Part shown: positions 53,136 through 61,578 of the stretch, piece after piece | How the letters are laid out: the number at the start of each line of letters is the position of its first letter | Numbering within the stretch: the stretch's first letter is position 1 | Assembly: GCF_900112865.1 (NCBI RefSeq) | Contig: NZ_FONH01000001.1 | Location: 1-64,000, forward strand | Direction of reading: 5' to 3' | DNA length: 64,000 bases | Source: Dyella marensis | GTDB taxonomy: Bacteria; Pseudomonadota; Gammaproteobacteria; Xanthomonadales; Rhodanobacteraceae | Position numbers and translations under genes: made by a program | The notes under the pieces: model-generated | The model's database searches: none | What the model was told of the DNA's origin: nothing | What the model saw: the letters and a program-made list of their open reading frames with translations, nothing else

Positions 53136-56100
53136 TGGAAGGCACGACCCGCGGCATCCGCCGGGAAGACCGGCGGATGCCGCGGGTTGCGGATGGCGGC
53201 GCCGTCATGGCGCTGCTGCTTTCGCTGGCCTCGCTCGTTGCGCCGTCCGGCGCAACGGCGCAGGAACAGCGCAATGCGGATATCGGCTATCCGCGCTTCA
53301 AGGGCGATCCGCAGCCGGTGCCGGCGACCGGCGTGGCGTTCTCGCCCGGCGGCTATCTGGCCAAAGTCTTCGCGGGTGACCTGGCGCACGGCGCCGGCAG
53401 CGAACCGGGCAAGGATTTCTGGATCGACCGCCTGCTGGCGCGCACAGGCACCGGCGGCGGTTTCGGCGACAGCAACAACTGGCTGTTCACCCGCGGCCGC
53501 GCCGCCTACATGTACACGCACAAGCCGGAGGAGCCCGGCTTCGTCGGCGATGCCGCCTATGGCTTCAAGACCGGGCACGACGCGCTGTTCCGCCTGCAGG
53601 CCGAACTCGACGGCAAACCGCTGTCGCTCAAGGAGGTCGCTACCGCAAGGCGCCAGACGCCGAGCTACTTCACCACTGTGTTCGAAGACGCCACGGCAGG
53701 CGTGCGACTGCGGCTGGTCAAGTTCATCACGCAGGAGAACGTGGCGGTGGCCGAGGCCACGCTGTCCTCGCTCGATGGCCGCGCGCATGCGCTCACGCTG
53801 AAGGCCGCCTCGCCGATGGCGACGCATGCCGACGGCGACGAACTGGTCGGCGCGTTCCAGGCGCATAACGACATCACCACCGTATTTCCCCGCCTGTCCG
53901 GCGACGGCTTCGCGGTCGAGGGCGGGGCGCTGGCGCGCCGCGTGCAGGTGCCGGCCAGGGGCGAGGCGCCGGCCGTGAAGCTGCAGCTGGGCCTGGTGAC
54001 GCGCGAGCTGCCGCCCTCGCTTGCCGAGTACGGCAGCATCAAGGGCCAGTCGCCAGGGCAGGCTTATCGCGACCACGTCACGGCATACAACCGCTGGTGG
54101 GCCGACAACATTCCCTATCTGAATACCCCCGAAGCCAATATCGACAAGACGCTGTTCTATCGATGGTGGCTGCTGCGCTTCAACTTCCTCGATGCCGGCG
54201 TGCCCGGCAACGACTACCAGTTCCCGGTGGCGATCGAAGGCGTGCTCGGCTACGACAACGCCATCGTGCTGACCACCGGCATGTTCATCGACGACCTGAA
54301 ATACCTGCGCGATCCGCTCTATGCGTACGGCTCATGGATCGGCGCGGGCGAGGTCGCCGGTGGCGGCAAATATGTCGACAATCCCGGTTCGCCGGAGCAT
54401 TGGTCGAGTTCGTACGCCCAGTACCTCACCGCGGCGGCATGGCGTTCCTACCAGGTCCACGGCGGCCCGGCGGCGATCGCCGGCAAGCTGGCGCACTATG
54501 GCCGCGACGACGTGCTCGGCCTGCTCAAGGCCTACGACCGCAACGGCAACGGCCTGATCGAATACGACTGGGCCGCGATGACCGGCAACGACGCCGACGC
54601 GGTGTCGTTCGATTGGGCCAAAGCCCACGGCCAGCCGCGCATGGACCGTACCGAGAGCGCCTACGTCTATGCCAATACGCTGGCCGCGGCGGACGCGGCG
54701 CAGCTGTCCGGCGATTCCGCCACTGCCCGGCAAATGAAAGACGTGGCGACACGCATACGCCAATCCGTACTGTCCACGCTGTGGGTGGACGCCAGCGATC
54801 GTCCCGATGCGATGGGCCTGAAAGGCAACCTGCTCAAGCAGCGCCAGAGCGACGCGCCCGGACTGGCGGTGGACTGGAAGGAAACCAACAACTATTACCC
54901 CTTCAGCGTCGGCCTGATGCCCAGGCAGGGCGATCCGGACTACAGCGCCAAGTATGTCGAGGCCTTGCGCCTGTTCGCCGACGCTGCGCAATACCCGGTG
55001 TTCCCGTTCTATACCGCCAACCAGGCCGACCAGCAGGCGCGCGGGGATGAAGGCAGCAACAACTTCTCGGTGATCAACGCCACGGTGATGTTCCGCCTGC
55101 TGGCCTCGGCACTGCGCGATTATCCCAGCCCGTACCTGGACGCGCAGTGGTACCGCAAGCTGCTGTACTGGAATGCCTGGGCGCACGACATCGACGGCGA
55201 CAATCGCTACCCGGACCAGAACGAGTTCTGGGCCAAGGGCAATGCGGCCGACGGCGGCAGCATCGGCTACCGCTCGTGGATCCATCACACCCAGCTGGGC
55301 GCCACCAACTTCACCATGATCGAGGACGCGATGGGCTTGCGTCCGCGCAGCGACGGCAGGATCGAGCTGTATCCGATCGATATCGGCTGGAGCCATTTCG
55401 CCGCCGACAATCTGCGCTACCACGGCCACGACCTGTCGCTGTTCTGGGACAAGGACGGCGGACACTATGGCGGCGACGTGCCCAAGGGTTACTCGGTCTT
55501 TATCGACGGCAAGCGCGCGTTTACCGTCGATCGCCTGGCCCATGTGCTGTACGACCCGGCCAGCGGCCGCGTCGAGGCCTTGCCCGATGCGATCAACCCG
55601 TCCGCCGCGCGGGTGGTCGCCGCCCAGCGCTTCGGAGTGGAGCGGGTGGAGCAGGTGCCGCTCAAGGCCGGCGCACGCATGGCCGAGGTGTTGACGAAGG
55701 CCGGTGTCGATCTTTCGTTGCCGGCCGGTGCATCCGACCTTGCCCTGGGCGCCGAGGTCACTGCGAGTTTTTCCGCGGCCGGCTTCGCGCCGGAGGCTGC
55801 CGTCGACGGCAGCACCGCGAACGAGCCGTTCTGGGGGACAGCCGGTTCGCCGTCGGCCAGCGACTGGATCGCGCTGGATTTCGGCGCGCCGCGGACGTTC
55901 GACGACGTGCGCCTGTACTTCTATCGCAGCTCTTCGCCCACCGGCGAGCAGCATGGCCTTCCGTCAGGCACCCGTGCCGGCTATGCGCCGCCGTGGATGT
56001 ATGTGCTGCAGTACTTCGACGGCCACGACTGGAAGAACGTGGCAGGCCAGGTACGTGACATGCCGCTGGCGCAAGGCAACGACAACCGCGTGCGCTTTCC

Positions 56101-57451
56101 GGCGATCACGGCGCAGCGGTTGCGCGTACAGGTGACGCATGCCGGCGCGCAGCGTACCGGCATCAAGGAGATCCAGGTCTATGCCAGCGATGCGCGCGTG
56201 CCCCGGGCGCCCGCCAACCTCGCACCCGCGGTCGAAGCCTGGCAGGAAGACGGCCGCACGCGCCCCGGCACCGTGCGCGTATCGGGCCGGGTCGGCGACG
56301 ATGCGCTGCCGCAGGGCAGGCTGAGCGTGCACTGGTCCATGCTCAAGGGCCCGCAAGGCGGCGATGCGATTTTCGAGGATGGCCATGCGCTGGCGACCTC
56401 CGTGCGCTTCACCCAGCCAGGCGACTACACGCTGCGTTTGATTGCGGACGACGGTGCGCTGCAGGGACATGCCGACGTACGCGTGACCGCGCCGGTACAA
56501 GCTGCCGCAGGCGCGCGGGAAGTGCAGGGCGACGCGGTCGCCACGGCGCAGTACACCGCCGGGCATCATCGCCTGCAGGCGCTCAACGATGGCTTCGTGC
56601 CGCCGCCCGACAGCGAGCCGGCCGCGGATCGCCGCTGGGGCAGCTGGGGACGCGAGCAGCCGGCAACGGTGTGGCTGCAATACGAGTGGCGCCATCCGGT
56701 GCGCATCGTGTCCAGCGCACTGTATTTCTGGGACGACCAGCCCGAGGGCGGCGTGGCCCTGCCGCCGTCGTGGCGGCTGCAATATCGCCGGGATGGGCAA
56801 TGGATCGATATCCAGCCTACGTCCGGTTATCCGGTGGCCGACAAAGGGCAAGCCAGCCAGGCACGGTTCGCGCCGGTGAGCACCACGGCCTTGCGCGCGG
56901 TGATCGCCACCGCCGCGAAGAACGGCGGGCATGCGGCGCTGGGTGTGGATGAGTGGCAGGTGATGGCCGAGCCACCCGAACGGCTGGAGTCCATCGACAT
57001 GCGAACCGGCATCGGCGAGCCGCCGCAGCTGCCCGCCACCGTCACCGCGTGGTATGCGGACCAGCGCAGCGCCGAGACGGGCGTGAGCTGGCCGGCTATC
57101 GATGCCTCGCGCCTGAGCGGCGAAGGCCGCATCGAGATCCACGGCATGGCCGATGGCGGCGCGCCGGTGGCCGCCACGATCTGGGTGCGGGCGAGCGAGC
57201 CGGGGCAGGTCAATACCGTCGATGCGTTGGCGGACGTCGTCGGCAATGTCGGCGAAGCGCCGGCGCTGCCAGCTTTCGCCACGGTGCAATACAACGATGG
57301 ATCGCGCGAACGCCGGCCGATCGCATGGCGGCAGGTCGCGGCGGCCGACTACGCAAAGGCAGGCCGCGTCGTCGCAACCGGCGAAGTGGCCGGCCGCGGC
57401 AACAGCGGCCGCCTGCCGGTCAAGGTCCAGATCGTGTTGAAGGCGGATTGA
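53135..57451 (+). CDS. large exported glycosidase, probable GH121 beta-L-arabinobiosidase (HypBA2-like)
   Basis: A 1438-residue exported enzyme; GGGAG precedes the ATG that overlaps the receptor stop (an alternative ATG is at 53123). Signal sequence around MALLLSLASLVAPSGATA-QE. Residues 60-320 are a beta-sandwich; 325-745 a six-hairpin (alpha/alpha)6 barrel (NIDKTLFYRWWLLRFNFLDAGVPG, then YGSWIGAGEVAGGG, WKETNNYYPFSVGLMP, WAHDIDGDNRYPDQNEFW). At about 868-1018 there is an F5/8C-like domain, at 1024-1115 an Ig/PKD-like domain, at 1122-1280 a second sugar-binding-like module, and at 1286-1436 two Ig-like (Big_4) repeats. The position between HypBA1- and HypAA-like genes is that of HypBA2, which frees beta-Ara2 from Hyp-linked chains. 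GH142 or another (alpha/alpha)6 family is the main alternative. Confidence 0.72.
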   Translation: MEGTTRGIRREDRRMPRVADGGAVMALLLSLASLVAPSGATAQEQRNADIGYPRFKGDPQPVPATGVAFSPGGYLAKVFAGDLAHGAGSEPGKDFWIDRLLARTGTGGGFGDSNNWLFTRGRAAYMYTHKPEEPGFVGDAAYGFKTGHDALFRLQAELDGKPLSLKEVATARRQTPSYFTTVFEDATAGVRLRLVKFITQENVAVAEATLSSLDGRAHALTLKAASPMATHADGDELVGAFQAHNDITTVFPRLSGDGFAVEGGALARRVQVPARGEAPAVKLQLGLVTRELPPSLAEYGSIKGQSPGQAYRDHVTAYNRWWADNIPYLNTPEANIDKTLFYRWWLLRFNFLDAGVPGNDYQFPVAIEGVLGYDNAIVLTTGMFIDDLKYLRDPLYAYGSWIGAGEVAGGGKYVDNPGSPEHWSSSYAQYLTAAAWRSYQVHGGPAAIAGKLAHYGRDDVLGLLKAYDRNGNGLIEYDWAAMTGNDADAVSFDWAKAHGQPRMDRTESAYVYANTLAAADAAQLSGDSATARQMKDVATRIRQSVLSTLWVDASDRPDAMGLKGNLLKQRQSDAPGLAVDWKETNNYYPFSVGLMPRQGDPDYSAKYVEALRLFADAAQYPVFPFYTANQADQQARGDEGSNNFSVINATVMFRLLASALRDYPSPYLDAQWYRKLLYWNAWAHDIDGDNRYPDQNEFWAKGNAADGGSIGYRSWIHHTQLGATNFTMIEDAMGLRPRSDGRIELYPIDIGWSHFAADNLRYHGHDLSLFWDKDGGHYGGDVPKGYSVFIDGKRAFTVDRLAHVLYDPASGRVEALPDAINPSAARVVAAQRFGVERVEQVPLKAGARMAEVLTKAGVDLSLPAGASDLALGAEVTASFSAAGFAPEAAVDGSTANEPFWGTAGSPSASDWIALDFGAPRTFDDVRLYFYRSSSPTGEQHGLPSGTRAGYAPPWMYVLQYFDGHDWKNVAGQVRDMPLAQGNDNRVRFPAITAQRLRVQVTHAGAQRTGIKEIQVYASDARVPRAPANLAPAVEAWQEDGRTRPGTVRVSGRVGDDALPQGRLSVHWSMLKGPQGGDAIFEDGHALATSVRFTQPGDYTLRLIADDGALQGHADVRVTAPVQAAAGAREVQGDAVATAQYTAGHHRLQALNDGFVPPPDSEPAADRRWGSWGREQPATVWLQYEWRHPVRIVSSALYFWDDQPEGGVALPPSWRLQYRRDGQWIDIQPTSGYPVADKGQASQARFAPVSTTALRAVIATAAKNGGHAALGVDEWQVMAEPPERLESIDMRTGIGEPPQLPATVTAWYADQRSAETGVSWPAIDASRLSGEGRIEIHGMADGGAPVAATIWVRASEPGQVNTVDALADVVGNVGEAPALPAFATVQYNDGSRERRPIAWRQVAAADYAKAGRVVATGEVAGRGNSGRLPVKVQIVLKAD

Positions 57452-57455
57452 GCGC

Positions 57456-59039
57456 ATGCGCCTGATGCCGCAACGATGGAGCATGCTCGGCGGCTGCCTG
57501 CTGGCGGCGAGCCTGGGCCTGGCCGCGCAGACCGTGCCACCGCGCCGGATCCATGCCGCGGGCAATCCGATCATGGCCGACGGTACGTACTACTCGGCCG
57601 ATCCCGCGCCGCTGGTCGCCGACGGCAAGCTGTACATCCTGGCCGGTCGCGACGAAGCACCGCCCGACGTCAACGACTTCATCATGAAGGAGTGGCAGCT
57701 GCTGGCTACCGACGACGTTGCCGGCGGCGAGTGGATGCACTATCCGTCGTTGCTGCGCCCGGAACAGGTGTTTGCCTGGGCGGCCGCGGGCCGCGCCTAT
57801 GCTGGCCAGATCGTGCGCGGGCCGGATCGCCGTTATTACTTGTATGCGCCGGTGGAAGAGCGCGATTCCGCCAACCCGGACAAGTTCGCCATCGGTGTCG
57901 CCGTTGCCGACAGCCCGCTAGGGCCGTGGCGCGACGCGCATCCGCAGGGGCCGATCGTGTCGCAGTCGCTGCCCGAAAAGAACGACATCCAGAACATCGA
58001 TCCGACCGTGATGGTCGACGACGACGGCCGCGTGTATCTGTACTGGGGTACGTTCGGCCGCCTGCGCGGCATCGAACTGGAGCGCGACATGCTGACACCG
58101 AAGGGCAGGGCGGTCAGCGTGACCACGCTCGACGGCTACTTCGAAGCGCCGTGGTTGTTCAAGCGCAACGGTACCTATTACATGGTCTACGCCGGCAACA
58201 AGGCCGGCCGCAGCTCCGAGTGCACGCCGACGCTGTATCACGCCTGCATCGCCTACGGCACGGCGGATGCGCCGCTTGGGCCGTGGACCTACCGCGGCGT
58301 CATCCTGGCCCCGGTGTCTTCCACGACCTCGCATCCCGGGATCATCGAGTACAAGGGGCAGTGGTACATCACCTACCACACCGCCGATGCGCAGGGCGGC
58401 GGCCACTTCCGCCGCAGCGTGGCGATCGACAAGGTCGAATGGGACGACAGCACGACACCCGCGCGGATGCGCCGTGTGGTGCAGACGCATGCACCGAAGG
58501 CCGAGCCGCCGCCGCAGCGCAATATCGCGCCGGCGGCGCTGGCCAGCGCGTCCAACGGCCCCGATATTCCGGTGCAGTACTGGCTGCATGCGCTCAACGA
58601 CGGCGTGGTGAAGAAGTCGCCGCTGCCGCCGGACATGTGGGGCAGCTGGACGCCGCACAATCCGCCGCGGCAGTGGATCCAGTACAGCTGGGACCGGCCG
58701 GTGACGATCGACCGATCGCGCATCGTGTTCTGGGCCGACCATCCCGCCGGTGCGGATGTCGGCATAACGCCGCCCAGATCCTGGCACCTGGAGTACCGTC
58801 ACGACGGCGCATGGCGGCCGGTGCCGAAGGCCGTCAACTATGGGCGCAGACCGGGAGTCTTCGAACAGGTTGCGTTCGCGCCGGTGACCACGCGCTGCCT
58901 GCGCGCCATGTTCGACGCGTCCGGCGAGGGTGCGCGCCACGCCGCGCTGGCGGTGCAGGAGTGGGAGGTGCTGGCCACCGCGCCGCAGCGCCTGCCATCC
59001 GCCACGGCCGGCGCCGACGAGCGTTGCGATGCGCATTAG
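57456..59039 (+). CDS. exported GH43 alpha-L-arabinofuranosidase, HypAA-like
   Basis: A 527-residue exported enzyme (signal peptide MRLMPQRWSMLGGCLLAASLGLAAQ). The five-bladed propeller of GH43 spans residues 30-345, with catalytic D49 (YYSADPAPL), D182 (NIDPTVMVDDDGRVYLYWG) and E230 (GYFEAPWLFKRNGTYYMVYAG). Residues 350-510 form a C-terminal module with WGSWTPHN-QWIQYSWDRPVTIDRSRIVFWADHP, which matches the second sugar-binding-like module of the preceding giant enzyme. In the extensin pathway a GH43 enzyme removes the terminal alpha-1,3-arabinofuranose from Hyp-Ara4 before the arabinobiosidase can act. The gene is tightly spaced, four bases after the stop of the large glycosidase gene. Confidence 0.87.
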   Translation: MRLMPQRWSMLGGCLLAASLGLAAQTVPPRRIHAAGNPIMADGTYYSADPAPLVADGKLYILAGRDEAPPDVNDFIMKEWQLLATDDVAGGEWMHYPSLLRPEQVFAWAAAGRAYAGQIVRGPDRRYYLYAPVEERDSANPDKFAIGVAVADSPLGPWRDAHPQGPIVSQSLPEKNDIQNIDPTVMVDDDGRVYLYWGTFGRLRGIELERDMLTPKGRAVSVTTLDGYFEAPWLFKRNGTYYMVYAGNKAGRSSECTPTLYHACIAYGTADAPLGPWTYRGVILAPVSSTTSHPGIIEYKGQWYITYHTADAQGGGHFRRSVAIDKVEWDDSTTPARMRRVVQTHAPKAEPPPQRNIAPAALASASNGPDIPVQYWLHALNDGVVKKSPLPPDMWGSWTPHNPPRQWIQYSWDRPVTIDRSRIVFWADHPAGADVGITPPRSWHLEYRHDGAWRPVPKAVNYGRRPGVFEQVAFAPVTTRCLRAMFDASGEGARHAALAVQEWEVLATAPQRLPSATAGADERCDAH

Positions 59040-59114
59040 GGTCAAGACGCCACTGGCGATCTGTTCGATATTCCGTCATTCCGCTTTACGCCGATTCCAT
59101 TCCGGAGTTCCCGC

Positions 59115-61511
59115 ATGACCAGGCAACCGCTTTCCGCTGGAGAACATCACCAGGCTGCGCCGTCGACGGCGGATCTGTCACGCCGCCGCTTCATGCAGTG
59201 GAGCGCGCTCGCCATGGCCGCCGGTTTCCTTAAATTTCCGACGGAAGCGGCCGCTTCCACGCCGGGCCGGGTTACGGCCGTACCCCTGCAGGCGGTGCGC
59301 CTGAAGCCGTCGCTGTTCCTGGATTCGCTGGTCACCAACCGGCGCTACCTGTTCGAGCTGGAACCGGATCGCCTGCTGCATAACTTCCTGCAGTATGTGG
59401 GCCTGCCACCGAAGGGCGCGGTCTACGGCGGCTGGGAAGGCGACACGATCGCCGGCCACACGCTGGGCCATTACCTGAGCGCGCTGGCCTTGTTGTATGC
59501 GCAGACCGGCGACGCCGAGGCGAAGCGGCGCATCGACTACATCGTGGCCGAACTGGCGCGCGCCCAGGCGCAGGACAAGGACGGTTACGTCGGCGGCCTC
59601 ACGCGCAAGGACGACAAGGGCAAGATCGACGGCGGCAAGATCGTGTTCGAGGAAGTGCGCCGGGGCATCATCAAAGGCAGCGCGTTCAACCTCAACGGCA
59701 GCTGGTCGCCGCTGTATACCGAGCACAAGCTGTTCGCCGGCCTGCTCGATGCCCATGCCCTGGCTGGAAGCACGCAGGCGCTGGAGGTGCTGGAGAAAGT
59801 GGCCGGCTACTTCGCCGGGGTGTTCGACGCGCTGGATCACCAGCAGATGCAGACGCTGCTGGACAGCGAATTCGGCGGCCTCAACGAGTCGTACATCGAA
59901 CTCGGCGCGCGCACCGGCAACCCGCGCTGGACGGCGATCGGCAAGCGGCTGCGCCACGAGAAGGTCGTCGATCCGGCCATCGCCGGCAAGGACGACCTGC
60001 CGCACCGGCATGCGAATACCCAGGTGCCGAAATTCATCGGCGAGGCCCGGCAGTTCGAAGTCGCCGGCGACACCGACTCGGCCGCCGCGGCCCGTTTCTT
60101 CTGGGAAACCGTGGTCACGCACTACAGCTATGTGATCGGCGGCAATGCCGACCGCGAATATTTCCAGCAACCGGACACGGTCGCGTCCTTCCTTACCGAG
60201 CAGACCTGCGAGCATTGCAACAGCTACAACATGCTCAAGCTCACCCGGCATCTGTATCAATGGACGCCACAGAGCCGGTATTTCGACTACTACGAACGCA
60301 CGCTGCACAACCATACGATGGCGGCCCAGCATGCCGAGACCGGCATGTTCGCGTACATGATGCCGATGATTTCCGGCGGCGAGCGCGCCTTCTCCGACAA
60401 GTTCGATTCGTTCTGGTGCTGCGTCGGCACCGGCATGGAAGCGCATGCGCAGTTCGGCGATTCGATCTACTGGCGCGACGAGCAGTCGCTCTACGTCAAC
60501 CTGTATATCTCCTCCACCCTGGACTGGAAGGAGCGCGGCCTTGCGCTGCAGCTGGACAGCGGCGTGCCGGACAACGGCAAGGTCAGGCTGCAGATCGACC
60601 GCGCGGACGGCAAGGCACCGCGGCGGCTGCTGCTGCGCGTCCCGGCCTGGAGCGAAGGGCGCTTCTCGCTGCGCGTGAACGGCCAGGCGCAGCATGCCAA
60701 GGCCGAGGACGGGTATGTGGTGCTCGCGCGTGCATGGAAGGCCGGCGACGTGGTCGACGTCGAGTTCGACATGCCCTTGCGGCTGGAGCACGCGGCGGGC
60801 GACGAGAACAGCATCGTGGTGATGCGCGGCCCGCTGGCACTGGCGGCGGACCTTGGCCCGGTCAGCGAGCCGTACGATCAACCCGACCCGGCGCTGGTGG
60901 CGGATGCCTCGCCGCTGTCGGGATTCAAGCCGCTGCCGCAGCCGGGACGCTTCCTGGCCGCCACCACGCGGCCGCAGGCGCTGACCTTCGTGCCGTTCTT
61001 TGCCCAGTACGAGCGCCGCAGCGCGCTGTATTTCAAGCGCATGGATTCGCAGCAGTGGGCGCAGGAGGTGAAGCGGCGGGAGCAGGCGAGGGCGGAGCAG
61101 GCCGCCTTGCAGAGCAGCGCGGTGGACATGATCCAGTTCGGCAACGAGGCATCCGAGAAAGCCCATAAGCTGGCCAGCGATACCTCGTTCGGCGGCGCCT
61201 ACCGCCGCAAGGAATGCCGCGATGTGCGCGGCAAGGGCTTCGTCGAATTCGAGATGAAGGGCGATGACCGCCCGCTGGCCTTGCGCCTGCGCTTCTGGGG
61301 CAGCGACAAGGGGCGCTTCAATATCCTGGTCGACGGCAAGCTGGCGGTGGAAGTGAAGGTCGAGCGCGGCAACGTGATCGACTTCGTGGACCGCGACTAT
61401 GCGCTACCGCCTGCACTCACCCGCTCCGCCAGAACCTTGAAGTTCCGCATCGAACCGCAGCACGGCGACACCGCCGGCCCCCTGTTCGGCGGCTGGCTCA
61501 TCCCCGCCTGA
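59115..61511 (+). CDS. Tat-exported GH146-type beta-L-arabinofuranosidase
   Basis: A 798-residue enzyme with a twin-arginine signal (SRRRFMQWSALAMAAGFL, residues 22-39), so it is folded before export, consistent with a metal-containing active site. It belongs to the GH127/GH146 clan: TEQTCEHCNSYNMLKLTRHL carries E362, C365 and C368, and SFWCCVGTGMEAHAQFGDSIY carries C435 and C436 in the barrel. Beta-sandwiches follow (RLLLRVPAWSEGRFSLRVNG, then NSIVVMRGPLALAADLG), then an added C-terminal DUF4986-like module (FGGAYRRKECRDVRGKGFVEFEMKG). GH146 enzymes act on branched arabinan and arabinosides. It would strip beta-L-Araf from substrates in the periplasm, while the GH127 enzyme works inside. The ribosome site is GGAG. 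Confidence 0.9.
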   Translation: MTRQPLSAGEHHQAAPSTADLSRRRFMQWSALAMAAGFLKFPTEAAASTPGRVTAVPLQAVRLKPSLFLDSLVTNRRYLFELEPDRLLHNFLQYVGLPPKGAVYGGWEGDTIAGHTLGHYLSALALLYAQTGDAEAKRRIDYIVAELARAQAQDKDGYVGGLTRKDDKGKIDGGKIVFEEVRRGIIKGSAFNLNGSWSPLYTEHKLFAGLLDAHALAGSTQALEVLEKVAGYFAGVFDALDHQQMQTLLDSEFGGLNESYIELGARTGNPRWTAIGKRLRHEKVVDPAIAGKDDLPHRHANTQVPKFIGEARQFEVAGDTDSAAAARFFWETVVTHYSYVIGGNADREYFQQPDTVASFLTEQTCEHCNSYNMLKLTRHLYQWTPQSRYFDYYERTLHNHTMAAQHAETGMFAYMMPMISGGERAFSDKFDSFWCCVGTGMEAHAQFGDSIYWRDEQSLYVNLYISSTLDWKERGLALQLDSGVPDNGKVRLQIDRADGKAPRRLLLRVPAWSEGRFSLRVNGQAQHAKAEDGYVVLARAWKAGDVVDVEFDMPLRLEHAAGDENSIVVMRGPLALAADLGPVSEPYDQPDPALVADASPLSGFKPLPQPGRFLAATTRPQALTFVPFFAQYERRSALYFKRMDSQQWAQEVKRREQARAEQAALQSSAVDMIQFGNEASEKAHKLASDTSFGGAYRRKECRDVRGKGFVEFEMKGDDRPLALRLRFWGSDKGRFNILVDGKLAVEVKVERGNVIDFVDRDYALPPALTRSARTLKFRIEPQHGDTAGPLFGGWLIPA

Positions 61512-61519
61512 CCCGACGG

Positions 61520-61554
61520 CGTAGGTTGGGGTGAGCCGAAGGCGAACCCCAACG
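61520..61554. repeat. single GTAG-headed palindromic repeat unit
   Basis: CGTAGGTTGGGGTGAGC followed by CGAAGGCGA and ACCCCAAC: the inner hairpin GTTGGGGT-13-ACCCCAAC is the same as in copies 1 and 2, but this is a single unit. It separates the GH146 and GH27 genes. Confidence 0.75.
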
Positions 61555-61578
61555 AACCCTCCAGACACAGGAACCCCC

